A stretch of 64,000 nt of DNA, taken from contig JAQFVV010000181.1 of assembly GCA_028023455.1 (NCBI GenBank), positions 136,501 to 200,500 on the forward strand. Direction: 5' to 3'. Within the stretch, counting starts at the first letter, position 1, and the number at the start of each line of letters is the position of its first letter. Shown piece after piece: positions 25,083-36,556 of the stretch. A model generated the notes under the pieces. That model was not told where the DNA came from, did not search any database, and saw nothing but the letters and a program-made list of their open reading frames with translations. The DNA comes from Epiperipatus broadwayi (lineage: Eukaryota > Onychophora > Udeonychophora > Euonychophora > Peripatidae). The position numbers were made by a program, and so were the translations under genes.

Positions 25083-25160
25083 AAATGTATTATTGGTACT
25101 AATTCAAATTTTGATTGTAAGTTAACAATCAAAATTTGAATTAGTACAAATAATACATTT
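25083..25160. repeat. Near-perfect 36-bp-arm hairpin
   Basis: The arms at 25083-25118 and 25125-25160 pair at 35 of 36 positions around a 6-base loop. The inner arm reads CAAATTTTGATTGT / ACAATCAAAATTTG. It is very recent or under constraint, since the surrounding DNA is not palindromic. Confidence 0.85.
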
Positions 25161-25971
25161 GCAAAATCAATGCCTCTCACTGATGAAGCAAGAGAAAAAA
25201 AAAACTTCTCTGAATTTTGTTGATGCCATCATCTAATATTCACTAATTACTCAAATTTATAATGTTATCAATTTTATAAAAAATATTATGCTAATTCTTT
25301 TAAATAGTGTATTAAAGATTTAAATACTTAATTTTGATTACTGTGTTTCTGGTGTTATACAGATAAGTTTATGCTAACAGAAATAATAATAGTTTGTATA
25401 TAATCGTTTTTATCATTGGTAATGTTAGTATAGTTAAAATATTCACATGATTGATACATTGGTTTTAACAAAGTATCACAAACTTTCCTACATATCCAAA
25501 CTTATAACTCTTAAGATCTTTGGCTTTGATATAAATGTTGTAAAAACAGGTTGAACTTGTAATATTTAAATTATTAAAAATGTCCACTAACATATTCATT
25601 ACTTTTTCACTTACTGTCAAAAATGAGTTTATTTTGTTTTTGTCTAAAAAATCAAGCGCACAAAACAATCTGACCTTTTATAATATTGTTTGCCCTACTA
25701 TATATATTTCCATATTAAAATGATTTATATAATATTTTATTGAATATTCAAAACTTTATTCAACGTTATTTTGCTTTATTTTAAAAAATTCTCATCTAAC
25801 CTTTAGACTATGCTTTCACATAAAAAGATTTATAAAGTATCTCATTTTGGGGGAAATTTTAATATGAAAAATATGTAAGTACAATTGGGGGATTTTAAAA
25901 ACGATTTCTTTTTATTTTTCTTTTAATTAGCTATAAATAGCTTTGTTTTTTTCTATAATTGTAAATAAATT
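25161..25971. other. AT-rich DNA, no gene seen
   Basis: A 67-codon minus-strand frame (25465-25668) has no recognisable domain. Confidence 0.45.
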
Positions 25972-26431
25972 TGTAACATTATTTTTAAAAAGTCAAAACT
26001 CTCCCTACAGTATTGCCACTTAGTGCAAGCCAGAGTAATCAATAGATGCCAGAAGGCTTGTGCATAAAATCCCCATTTAGTTCCTACTCATACAATATTT
26101 CTAGACTAGTTTCTGGCTTGTGACCTTCATCAGTGAGGAGCCTTGGATCTGAGACCACTGCATCTAGATCATAGGATCTAATGCAACCCTCCAGCAGCCA
26201 CCTTTTATCTCTACTTAACTACAAAACTATGAGTCTTAAATTGAAAACACAATAACATTTTCAATCCAAGCTCATGAGCTTATAATCATATAGGACTGAA
26301 CTCAGTTCAGTACCTATACATTTTGTTGTCTGTGGTTCTTTAATAACCATAACCACCACTATCCCATTAGGCAGGATTGTTTTTAAGCCAATAAGAAATG
26401 GTGATCATGTGATGTAACATTATTTTTAAAA
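25972..26431 (+). mobile_element. Family P element flanked by 19-bp direct repeats
   Basis: TGTAACATTATTTTTAAAA occurs at 25972-25990 and at 26413-26431. The 422 bp between begins AGTCAAAACTCTCC, contains CAAGCCAGAGTAATCAATAG, CTTGTGACCTTCATCAGTGA and CAACCCTCCAGCAGC, and ends AAGAAATGGTGATCATGTGA-TG. Unlike the copies at 23.5 kb and 44.4 kb it has no inverted half, so it may be close to the basic form. Long exact flanking repeats with a fixed 3' tail suggest retroposition, although there is no poly(A). It lies about 290 bp upstream of the channel exon. Confidence 0.75.
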
Positions 26432-26721
26432 TACTTAGAATTAAAAGTAAAGTTGTCTTGATCTTGGTTTTTTTAAAGAACTATTGATAATTAAACAAAA
26501 AGCAATTAATAATGTGTATGTAAATTTGGCATAAAAATATTACTCTACTGTGGCTAGTTTAATTTCTATAATACTAAAATAAATTACTTTGTTTACCAAT
26601 GAATTTTTTACATAATAGTAATAATGAAATATGAATTATATTGTATTAAGTTCAATTAATTTTTAATCATATATTAGGTTTATGATATAATGTAATTTTT
26701 TATTGATTTTATTTTTTGCAG
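26432..26721 (+). other. Intron sequence upstream of channel exon
   Basis: Ends with a T-rich tract and TTTTTTGCAG, a good 3' splice acceptor immediately before the exon. Confidence 0.65.
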
Positions 26722-26819
26722 ATGAAAATGTATTTTTGGATACATTGCCAGAAAAAATGAAAGCTGATATAGCTATCAATGTACATTTTCAAACATTACG
26801 CAAAGTAAAGCTCTTTCAG
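26722..26819 (+). CDS. Exon of a cyclic nucleotide-gated channel, CNGA type (C-linker)
   Basis: This 98-bp internal exon begins after TTTTTTGCAG and ends before GTAAGAAA, both strong splice sites. In the only fully open phase (first codon split 1+2) it reads [21 protein letters not shown], then [11 protein letters not shown], ending on a codon boundary. This matches the end of the C-linker of CNG channel alpha subunits, where LPDKLKAEIAINVH and KVRIFQ lie just before the cyclic-nucleotide-binding domain. The segment couples cAMP/cGMP binding to pore opening in the plasma membrane of sensory and other cells. AEIAINVH-like residues favour CNGA over CNGB (which has LAIDVN here) or HCN. The pore, S6 and binding-domain exons were not found in the window, so flanking introns must be very long or the exon is an isolated relic; intact sites and frame favour a live gene. 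Confidence 0.85.
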
Positions 26820-27590
26820 GTAAGAAATTATTTTAATTAAGCTAATAAATAAATATTTTGAAATAAAATATATATCATTCCATCCAGATTTTAACTGAAG
26901 TCAAATAAATATATAATAAAGCTTAGGACAACTACATTGTATAACAAATTATGAAGGAGAGATTCTGAATAAAATAAAGTAAAAACCAAGAGTTATTTTT
27001 AACTAATTATTATGTTGGCTAGAGTCAACCTAGTTCGAACTCATTATTTCCACATTGCAGCCAACAAGATCAGAAGAGCTAATATGTAAATTAAAAGATA
27101 AAATAATTATAATTTTATAATATTTAGCTGTCTTTTCTTAAACTAAATTATATAGAATTCATTTTATTTTAATTAACTAATTTCATTTTATAAATGGAAT
27201 AGGGAAAGACTTTTTTACATGATAAAATACATTTAGATATTTTAAAAAAAGAAATTATTTTATTTGAAAATATAGATGTATTAAAATTTCAGAAATTGGT
27301 CCTTATAATGTATAAATACTTATTTATTATAAATATAATGATTTTGAATCAATATTTGAGAAAACAAAACAAAGTACATATAAAGGAGAACCCAAAAATA
27401 ACTGGAACTTTAGAATAGAAATTGTTTATTTGTTTATTAAGTGTTATAAATTTAATCTCCTTCAAATTACTATCCATTTAATCCATTACACCAATTTAAA
27501 CAATTTTTATACATTTTAAACTAGCCCATGAAAATTATATATATATAATAATCGCAGTTCATAACGCTATACTGAAAGAAATATACAAAT
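26820..27590 (+). other. Probable intron sequence downstream of channel exon
   Basis: Begins with the GTAAGAAA donor. AT-rich; no further exon recognised. Confidence 0.5.
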
Positions 27591-27748
27591 ATTAAACATT
27601 AAATCACCCCCATGGTTAAGAAATCCAGTACCACCCTCTGTGAACTAATATATAAATACATTAGAGTTCGTATTTTATAATAGCCAGCTCAAAATGATAT
27701 AGGGGGGTACTGGATTTCTTAACCATGTGAGGTGATTTAATGCTTAAT
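27591..27748. mobile_element. MITE-like element, ~44-bp arms
   Basis: The left arm starts ATTAAACATTAAATCACC and includes CATGGTTAAGAAATCCAGTA. The right arm is its reverse complement, with TACTGGATTTCTTAACCATG and ending GGTGATTTAATGCTTAAT. It is 158 bp in all, flanked by AT/TA. No coding capacity. Confidence 0.8.
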
Positions 27749-27989
27749 ATATATATATATTTAAAATATTTCAACACGGATGAACCCGAAAAATGTCTTT
27801 TATATATATATATTCACATCATCATCCTCACATATCATTAATTATTAGTGACAGTTAAATTTACTATATGAAAGGGTCTTAATAACTGAGTGTTAAATGA
27901 CTTCTCTTTCCCTTGCTTTTCCACCATCAATATTTTTCTCATATTGTTAGACTATTTTATATGAACCCTCAGACATATTCTCAAATTTA
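27749..27989. other. AT-rich DNA, no gene seen
   Basis: A TA run and anonymous sequence. Confidence 0.4.
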
Positions 27990-28900
27990 TTATGCTTTCT
28001 ACATGACTCACAAAGTTGACTTAAATTCATCTTTCACCTAAAATTTTTATAACTTGATCACCCAAATGAGAAAATTCTTGTTGTTTTTGTTTTCTGACAT
28101 TCACCATTATTTTTAGTATATGTAATATTTCAGCTTTGTATTCATTTTGTGTTGATTTGTTTTTGGAAGATTGTTAATTGTGCCTTATCTAAACAGGATA
28201 TGGGTTTTTTTATGATGTAGTTGATCAAAAGTGAAATCCAGTGGACTAATTGATAGTTTAATTAATATGATTGATTACTTGCCACACTCAATATTGATGA
28301 TTGGATTTAATGTAAATCCTAAATACTTACCCCAGTTCAGCATCACACTCGCACAGGGATTCAATTGAAGGTTTGTAATAGAGATCAAAACATGGTCAAT
28401 TTTTCTTTTCTTGATTCTAGTCTGCCATTCCACTAACATAAAATGATCTCTGATAATATTTTCTATCGTTCATACTGTATTAAAGTGTTCAAACAATAGA
28501 GTGTTAACCATATGTTCAGCAGTCATTTCAATGTTGGGTGTGCTGCTATAAATTTGAGATGATATCATACCTTACCACCAAAAATTTCATTAACAAATGG
28601 AAGAAATGGGCCACAAAAATTCACTGTCAGAGTCTTATTAGGTTTCCATGAATTACAGGTTTAAAGCCCTGGTGTGTAGGTGTATTCAAAGCTATGTTCT
28701 TTGGCAAATTTCACACTGGTTTAGTATAGATAATGCTCTAATATATATTTTGGACAACAGAACCAATCTCTCAGCAGCTTCTTTATATTTTCTGTCTCAG
28801 AGTGTGATATGTGCAGTATTACAGTATGTCAAATATCATTACTAACATACATTTCATGTGAGAGAATTGTTAAAAGTTTAATGTATTATTTGAGTATGAT
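27990..28900 (-). pseudogene. Decayed LTR-retroelement integrase region (Ty3/gypsy-like)
   Basis: Integrases insert retroelement cDNA into the host genome. On the minus strand, one frame at about 28275-28570 reads PNIEMTAEHMVNTL, an in-frame stop, then RDHFMLVEWQ and KKRKIDHVLIS. The order resembles the integrase core between its first two acidic residues and the conserved HPQ/NG region, but the SDNGTQF and SPYHPQSNG motifs are eroded. Further downstream (28030-28107) QEFSHLGDQVIKIL resembles the F-x-V-G-D-x-V motif of the integrase C-terminal end. Upstream (28600-28850) a degraded zinc-finger-like HISHS and a WFCCP string precede it. Several stops and frame breaks make it inactive. No LTRs were identified. 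Confidence 0.5.
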
Positions 28901-30754
28901 CAAAATTTTTTTCTGTTTGTTTGTTACATGCCATAAGTCATTTTCTACTGACTGACTTATACTTTATGCCATGAGCATAATATACACATTATCAGTGTGT
29001 GAAGATTTCTGGCTAAGTTGAACAGGACTGCAGCTTAGTATATTCACCCTACACTTGAAATCTTATAGTAGTAAATTGCATAACTGAATTCTTGAAACAA
29101 TAAACTCCATCTGATCAATTTCATATTGATCAAGTTATTGTGGTTCAGGAAATTAAGCCTTTTGAAATCAGTAATCATCATCATTTTTCATTAAACCAAA
29201 TAAAAATTTAGTAAAAATTACACATGCTATTACACTCTTAGGTGTCTTCACAAAAAGCAAAAACAAAATAGCCTTATGAGTTTTTTGCAATTGTAAGCAC
29301 TTTAAATACCTTCTGTTGTGAATAACTAATTATTTCATTTTTGCTAGTTGAGTAGTTGATTCACTGCTAATAGTCAAAGGTATCCCAGCTCATAGCATTA
29401 ATATATTTCACATTAGATTCTTCTATACCAGTAGCAACAAATAATAATGATCACATCCTGCAGTCAGTCATATATGTATTGAATTGATGCTGGTAAATAA
29501 GTTAATAAAGAATTTCTAATTATTCAGTGAAGGTAGATGATCTCGTAGCATATCAAAAATTTCTGGTGAGAAAAAACTAAAACCCTATTATTTGTAAAAA
29601 TAATATGCTGTATTTTGTATTTTATAACTTATAATATTTTCCCACATTAATAAAAAGTAGGTTAATATGTTTTTTTATTGTTTTTTTTTTTTTAAAGTAG
29701 AAAACTGTAAATTGCCTTTTGATTTCTTTCATAGGCTTATAACAAACATAAATTGCATTTTGATTTTTGAAAGTTTTATGTAAATTGTGAAAACATATGT
29801 TATTGCAAAGTATTTACTCATATGATTTGATAAAGTATAACTGTATGAAAATAGCGTTTTTGTTTTATAATTATTGCTGAAAATTGATTTTTTTAATTCC
29901 ATATTGAAACAGTAAGGTCTGCTTTGCAGATCTTCGTTTCACCTTTTCTCACCTATTTCCTACCCTCATACCTTAGTTTAACCCCAATCTATCGTAGTGT
30001 GTCTGCAATACGCTTATATACCGAAAATCCCACCTAATTTTAAACCATGAGCACAATGCTCATATTATATATATATAACTCATTCCCAAATAAATTAAAT
30101 ATTATGGATTATGTATATGTTCACATAATTTTGATTTATTAAAAAGTAGGTTATATAAGCCGTAATTGCGCACACACTATGATATGCATTTTAAAACATA
30201 TCAAAATTATAAATGGTTAAAGTTATTTTGTTTGAATCTATTTACAAATATATTACCGTCGTAATATATTTTGATTTAAAATAAAATTCATTTAGTAAAT
30301 ATTCATTTAGTAGATAGATTCAAATATTGCAATTTAAAAGTAAAATAATTTTCATTTAATTTAATAAAAGTCATTCCAAATATTTCTGTTAAAATAAATG
30401 AGGGACAATAGTTTAATTAGTTAACGTTATATAAGTTTATCTAAAAATGACAGATGTCCACTTAAGGTTTTCTTTAATTAATAAAAGTAATTTTTAATTA
30501 AATCTAGTTTGTAATTCGAATGTCAACAGGGAAATTAACAAAAGAAATTAATTAATGTTGAATTCCTTTAGACATTCGGATGATTTGATTACAGCTGATA
30601 AGTCCGATATATTTTTGTAATGCTCCAGGGCAGTTCTATTGTTAATTTCTAATATAAAAAGGAGGGTTTTCTTTTGTTCTCCATTCTAATGTTTCTAAGA
30701 GAAATCATTCTGAGGTCTAATGTTTCTAACCAAAATTATTGTAATTTGCTAACC
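28901..30754. other. Anonymous DNA, possibly more retroelement remains
   Basis: If the integrase call is right, the segment up to about 29600 could hold the eroded RNase H/RT part on the minus strand, but I could not verify any motif. A piece near 29600-29640 (ATGCTGTATTTTGTATTTTA) has a relative at 32710-32750. Confidence 0.35.
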
Positions 30755-30905
30755 TTGACATGACAGAGTAGAGGCGTCAAGATGGCTATGTCCCCTCGGA
30801 ATAGCCGGCCACTGCTCCAGACCATCGGAAGCTATCACATAAGGAAGCCCGGAACTGCTGCCACTGCCAAAAATATGAACATTTCCAGATTTTGCTGTTA
30901 AATTT
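30755..30905 (+). other. GC-richer island with a 39-codon ORF
   Basis: AAGATGGCTATG provides a good start context. The frame from 30782 to TAA at 30899-30901 encodes MAMSPRNSRPLLQTIGSYHI and 19 more residues. Base composition is far above the surroundings. I recognise no family. It could be a first exon, a 5' retroelement fragment or a processed relic. Upstream lies GAGGCGTCAAGATGG, similar to the ACCAAGATG in the island at 8155-8350. Confidence 0.35.
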
Positions 30906-32770
30906 TATAAAAACCTGCCGACCATCAATCTACCTAAAATGCTTCTTCAGAGGTAACCCTAAATTAACCCAAGAGCTCTTGTGATAACTAACATGCTATA
31001 GCTATTTTAAATTGTTTTCTGATATTTTACATAACTTCATTATGTATTTCTTTAACGTGTTTAAATATACTCAACATTTTGCTCTCTATCCTTGGGTTAA
31101 TATTTTCTATTGATTAAACTTTCTGTTATTTTATTATGATAATGTGTCAGAATCATCTTTGAATGAATGAATTATTCCCTTTGGTGAAAATAAGATGCCA
31201 CTATGAAGGTATATTTTAAATTTCTAAATAATTTTCCAATTTTATTATCTTGCAAATCACTCATTCGAGGGCGATTCTATTCTTTAATATATAATATAAT
31301 CACATAGTTTAAAATCTACATGTTATTGATTTTAATCTAATATGAGAGTATGTGCGAGGTCAATGATTAAATGTGTCCCCTAATACATGATTGCATATAT
31401 AAATCTATAATTACTTTTTAAACCCACAAGCATGCATTTTCCTATTTTAATTACCGGGTTCTACTTTAATTACAAAGTTGATCATTGACGTCGAGAATGT
31501 GCGAACCCTTTTAAATGAATTTCAGGAAATTTGATTGGGCATTTCTCTTAATCCAAGTAAAACCCATTCAGTATGTTTTATATACACTAGTCTCATATTG
31601 CTGGTAAGTGAATTAGTTGTTGAGACCACTTTGTTTTACTTTTCCAAGGATTCTTTACACGGCCAAGTCTGTTCTTTTCACTGATTGCAGTTTCCAGGCA
31701 GAGTGTGTCCATAAATGACACACCTGGAAATTAAACACAATCGTCACCCAGTCGCTAAGTTTCAGCTGTTCATAAAATACTTTCCTACGGGTTAGTGGCA
31801 AGATGCCCTCCATAATCATTCCCAAATATTCCATTATTGTTTTATTTTATATTTATTTTACAAAGCATCCATGACTTAAATGTGTCACACCCTCCAACTT
31901 TAATAAATTCATTATCAGCAATACTGACCTCCCAATGCAACTCTGTTATTATTATTCTCAAATAAATGCTTTAATCACATTCCCACTTTGTTTCTTAGTA
32001 AGCTTTTGTCCATGCTATTCTCAAAATCAATAAATATTTCACTTAATTTCAAATATTTTCTTAAATTTGTATAATTACTCAAAGCACCTCGCACATGTTC
32101 CTATCTCTTCAAGCACATTATCGTAATGCTATTAACCCAAGGAATAGAATATATCACTTTGCTTTAAAAACTTTTTTTTTTATTTATTGGAACATAATGC
32201 CAACAATTATTTAATATGCATCCCTGTCTCATATAAGCAGACAGTGGCATTATATATATATATATTTTATATAAATAAATTTTGTGAAATTATTTAAAAC
32301 TAAATTTGATCTCTTATTTTATTTGATTCCTATCACTGTCTCAGTCTATGTATATATTTCCTGCATTTCTTTTGTAAATCCATAGACGTTAATTAGCCAC
32401 CCAAGCTTCTTTTAGTATAGAGTCTTTTGTTTCTCCCTGACCACCAGGCACCGGTCAAAGGTTATACTAGTAGTGGCATCAGATGCATTATCACATAGAT
32501 GGCACTGTGAAATTTGGACTTTAGATTCGAACTTAGTATATCTAGAAGGCAACCCCTCCTAGAATGTTCAGCTTCATGTCTGGGGTTTGAATTCTGCAGT
32601 GTGTTAGCGCGATAGATGATTCTGACTGTTACAATATGAAATAATGTTTTTTTTAATTACATGTGAAATAAAGGTGAAAACTGATTTCTAGAGCCTGTAT
32701 AGATTTCATCTGATATGCTTTATTTCGTATTTTATAAGTTATAATTAGGATTTTAATTTTTAAATACTCA
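30906..32770. other. AT-rich DNA, no gene seen
   Basis: Slightly GC-richer patches at about 31660-31800 and 32430-32620 look like old repeats. A box-B-like GGTTTGAATTC near 32584 has no box A partner. Nothing definite. Confidence 0.4.
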
Positions 32771-32895
32771 ATGATAATTGCAAACCTTGCATTTTGATTT
32801 TTTTTAATTAATGATGAAAATTGTCACTCTAAATACTTTATGACAATTGCAAACCTTGCACTATGATTTTTTAATTAATGGTGAAATTTGCGATT
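32771..32895. repeat. Two-copy tandem repeat, period 69
   Basis: CAAACCTTGCA begins at 32781 and 32850, embedded in matching TGATAATTG/TGACAATTG and TTTTTTAATTAATG contexts. Confidence 0.75.
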
Positions 32896-33118
32896 TTGTA
32901 ACTGACATTTTTTAAAACCCCATGCTCATAATCGATGTCATTTATTGCTTGGATATGTCAGCGGGTGTTTTGGGTGGATTTTAAATTCAAATGACATTGA
33001 GCATGTACTATATTGGCACCAATATTGTAGTATTTAAAATTGTATTTTCTTAGGAATATTACTTTTATGTATGCCAATGTAGATATTTTTGTATATTATT
33101 CTTATATTTTATGCAGTG
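32896..33118. other. Anonymous DNA
   Basis: Nothing recognised. Confidence 0.4.
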
Positions 33119-33271
<153 letters not shown>

Positions 33272-35064
33272 TCCAATTTTCATGTGCTTGGATGATCTGA
33301 TAAGAAAAGCTTAAATAAATGTGTTATAAATTAACTTAGCACTTTCTAGGCTTACTTATGGTTTCATATTAATAGCACTGAGAATTAAGTGCAGGGTGCA
33401 TGTATGTATATGCAGTAAGTTTATTCAAATATATTCAAATTAAATAGCCTATTTTTTAGATAGGGGAAAGCAGGATTTCTTTTTATTAATGGAATTGGGA
33501 TATGCCATGCTTCTTTAATCATATAGTTTTAGGGGGAAAATGGTCTAAAAACTTTTACTAGAAAAGAATGTAATTTCTCTCTCTCTTTCTCTTTTCTCTT
33601 TTTCTCTCTCTAAGTGATTTTTAAAATAATTGTTTTCAAAGAAAAGTTAATTTTCTTACTGTCCTCTTTAATATTGAAAAGAGGGGGGAAAAACTAAATA
33701 GATGTCTTCTAAATTAACAGTTAAATTGTTCTATGTTTCAATGTCATAAAAAATGTTTTGAAGTTTTAAAAGAAAAAAAGAAAAGAATTCATTATTATTT
33801 CCAAATTGAAGATCATATAAACAACAATTGAATAGATGTGTGTGAATTTGGCCTTGTACAGATGCATATTAAAGAATGACAGTTTATTTTTATTATGAAA
33901 TTTGAATAAGTTTAATAATATATATATATATCATAGGCAAATTAAAATGCATGTTAATGTCATGTGGTGAATTTAATAAACGATTGTTTATTGTATGTTT
34001 ATGTAAGAAAGCAAGAATTATTTTTATATGCATGTACTTTTAAGTTAGCATTCACTTTTATAGCAAAGATCAATTATGAAATATATTGTTATGAGGTTTG
34101 TATGAATAAAATATTATACTGTGAAGTATTGTGATTTGTTATTAAATAATTAAAAAAAATTTTAGTTGTGCTTCTCCTTATACCACTCAGTTAAGATTGG
34201 AATCTCAACATCACTATTTACACAGGAGAGCTCTAAACAATACTGAAGACAAATCCAAATTCTTCGAGCACCGAAAAACAATAGGACATGTGTTCGAATC
34301 TACTTTGGCAAAGGCACTGTGCACTGAGTGTAATGATACGAAATGAAAAATAAAGGTGTGCTTTATTGCAAATGACAACTCTGCAATAAACCGAAAAGAA
34401 TCGTACTGTGCAATCTCCAGAAAATGGTCAATATGAAAGAAAACTTTGAATAAATTTTGCTTAAATTACTGCCAAGCTTTGCTTAAAATCTCAATGTAAG
34501 CCAACACTTCCAAGATAAGCTATAAATATGGAGACCTAATCCTTATCATTCTTTTCTAATAATACTAAGCTTCACTTTTTTGTATAAAGTGCAATTCAAA
34601 ACCACTCAAAGGTGAAATAAAAACAAAGAGTTTATTTCAATTATATAATTATGTTGAATGAAGTAAAAGTTTTTTTTTGTGCAAAGCTCTATTAATGTAT
34701 CTGCGAAATAGTATGAATGGAATTATGTTAAATAAATACAATTAATTATGCTAGAAGTTAAATAATAATTAAGACTTAGCAGTAGTTTTAAGTTATATAT
34801 TTCTGAATCGACTTTTCTGACTAGGATGAAATATTCATTTGAACACGAGTGTTTTTAATAGTAAAAAAGAAATTATTGATGTATTTAATAATAATGAACC
34901 ATTGAGATTTAGCTTCGTAATTGACATTTATTTATTTATTTATAGTACCTTCTGATCATCCTAATATATTGTTTTCTATTTAAGCACAAGGAATTTAATG
35001 CCTATAAAATTTATAAATTTTCCATACTTGCTTAGAATATACAGTCATAATGTTTAGAATAGTC
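33272..35064. other. AT-rich DNA, no gene seen
   Basis: Includes a CT-rich tract (about 33575-33610). The segment 34200-34560 has slightly higher complexity (a box-B-like GTGTTCGAATCT near 34290), but no tRNA fold or coding frame could be made. Confidence 0.4.
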
Positions 35065-35168
35065 AATCATTGGTAGCCGACAAGTCAGCGCAGCTGTTGT
35101 GCAAGCAAGCAGTTGCTTGCAGACAGTTGTCTCAGGTTCGCTTCCCAGCTGATGCTTTGACATATAGA
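35065..35168 (+). repeat. tRNA-derived SINE-like repeat, copy A
   Basis: Starts ATTGGTAGCCGACAAGTCAG (degenerate box A), continues GCAAGCAAGCAGTTGCTTGC, then box B CAGGTTCGCTTCCCAGC, and ends GATGCTTTGACATATAG. The ending matches the copies at 50276, 51757 and 53317. Confidence 0.7.
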
Positions 35169-36479
35169 AAATAATAATAATGTTTAGAATATTTAATGAG
35201 TTAACTTTAATATAGTTTGACATAAGATAGTTAAAATGAATAATTGTTTTGATGTATTGACCATTTTGTGTAACATTCGGGCTTATAAAAAGTGAGTTTC
35301 AAATAAAACTAAGTCCAATAAAATAATGAGATGGATAAAATGGAGTTATTTTTAAAATAATAAACTTTATTCAATTGAGAATATATTATACTGAGATAAT
35401 TCTGAAATATGAACATGAAAAAGGGCTAAATGGGATAGTTATAACTATATGTATCTGTTCAGTACTAACATAAATAAATTTTATATTCATATTTAATATG
35501 ATTTTGTGGGGAGTTTATTATTTTTAAAAGCAAATATGATATATAGATCAAACTATTCATACATAATAACCAAAAAACCAAAACTGAGATAAAATATAAA
35601 GCATTATATCTATTGTGTGAACATCTGTTTGATTCTGTATGAATTGAGGGAACTAAGGTAAATCATCTTTTGTTTTAATTTTAGTAGCAGCAACATCAGG
35701 TGATTTTACTATTTGAGCATTTTGATGACTCTGTGATCATTGTACCTTCTTTACATTATTTTAACCTTATCTATAACTACATATTATTAGACACTGTTTT
35801 ATTTTACTGCAGTTACAATTTTAAAATTATTAATTGAAAATAAATCTGAAGATGTCAGTATATGTATGGACCTTTAAAGCAATTACAATTGCCCACTTGT
35901 TTACAATATTATTTATCCACATCCTTATATTTTAATAAAAATGGCAATTTTTGATTGGCAAAATGTTTTAGCCTGAAGATAAATAACAGAAAAATTTACA
36001 TTTCTAAAGAAAAAATGTAATTATCAGTAAACCAAAATATCACATCACTACAATAGATTTGATTTCAAAACAATTATTTTTAAAAACATAACTCTTTAAA
36101 AGTGGTTACAACATGCAGAAACTATTCTTGCAGGGTAAAAAAGAATGATCTTTTGTCAAAATGTTAAAGAGTTTTTATTTAATTTTAAAAACAAAAATGT
36201 ATAACTGCTAAGATATTTATTTTAATTTTAAAAAAGTATATTCAAATATCACTAATTTTCTAATAGATAAATTATGATGCCAAATAAAATTGTTATAGAT
36301 AAGAATGCCTACAATTTTATTTTCATTCTTTGCAAAAGTCAAATATTAACTTTTAGAATGTCTATCATCTGAAATCTTATATCTATAATAATAATGTTAA
36401 GATTATTAATATTTGTTTAAAAAATGTTTAATTTGAAGGATAATGTTCAATTATAGATGATTCAAAATATTACATGACC
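35169..36479. other. AT-rich DNA, no gene seen
   Basis: No coding or repeat structure recognised. Confidence 0.45.
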
Positions 36480-36556
36480 ACCACTTCTTATGTTTGATTA
36501 CTCTAGCTTGCTGTTTATGGCAATACGTATAGTGAGTTTTGCCTGTTTTAATGATT
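36480..36556 (+). repeat. Solitary end fragment of family P
   Basis: TGATTACTCTAGCTTGC, GGCAATACGTATAGTGAG and TTTTGCCTGTTTTAA match the inverted right arm of the element at 23492-24057. The preceding CATGACCACCACTTCTTATG resembles the reverse complement of the family tail. The body is missing. Confidence 0.65.

Noticed and set aside
32575-32600. Box-B-like GGTTTGAATTC, possible SINE
   Set aside because: No box A at the required distance on either strand.
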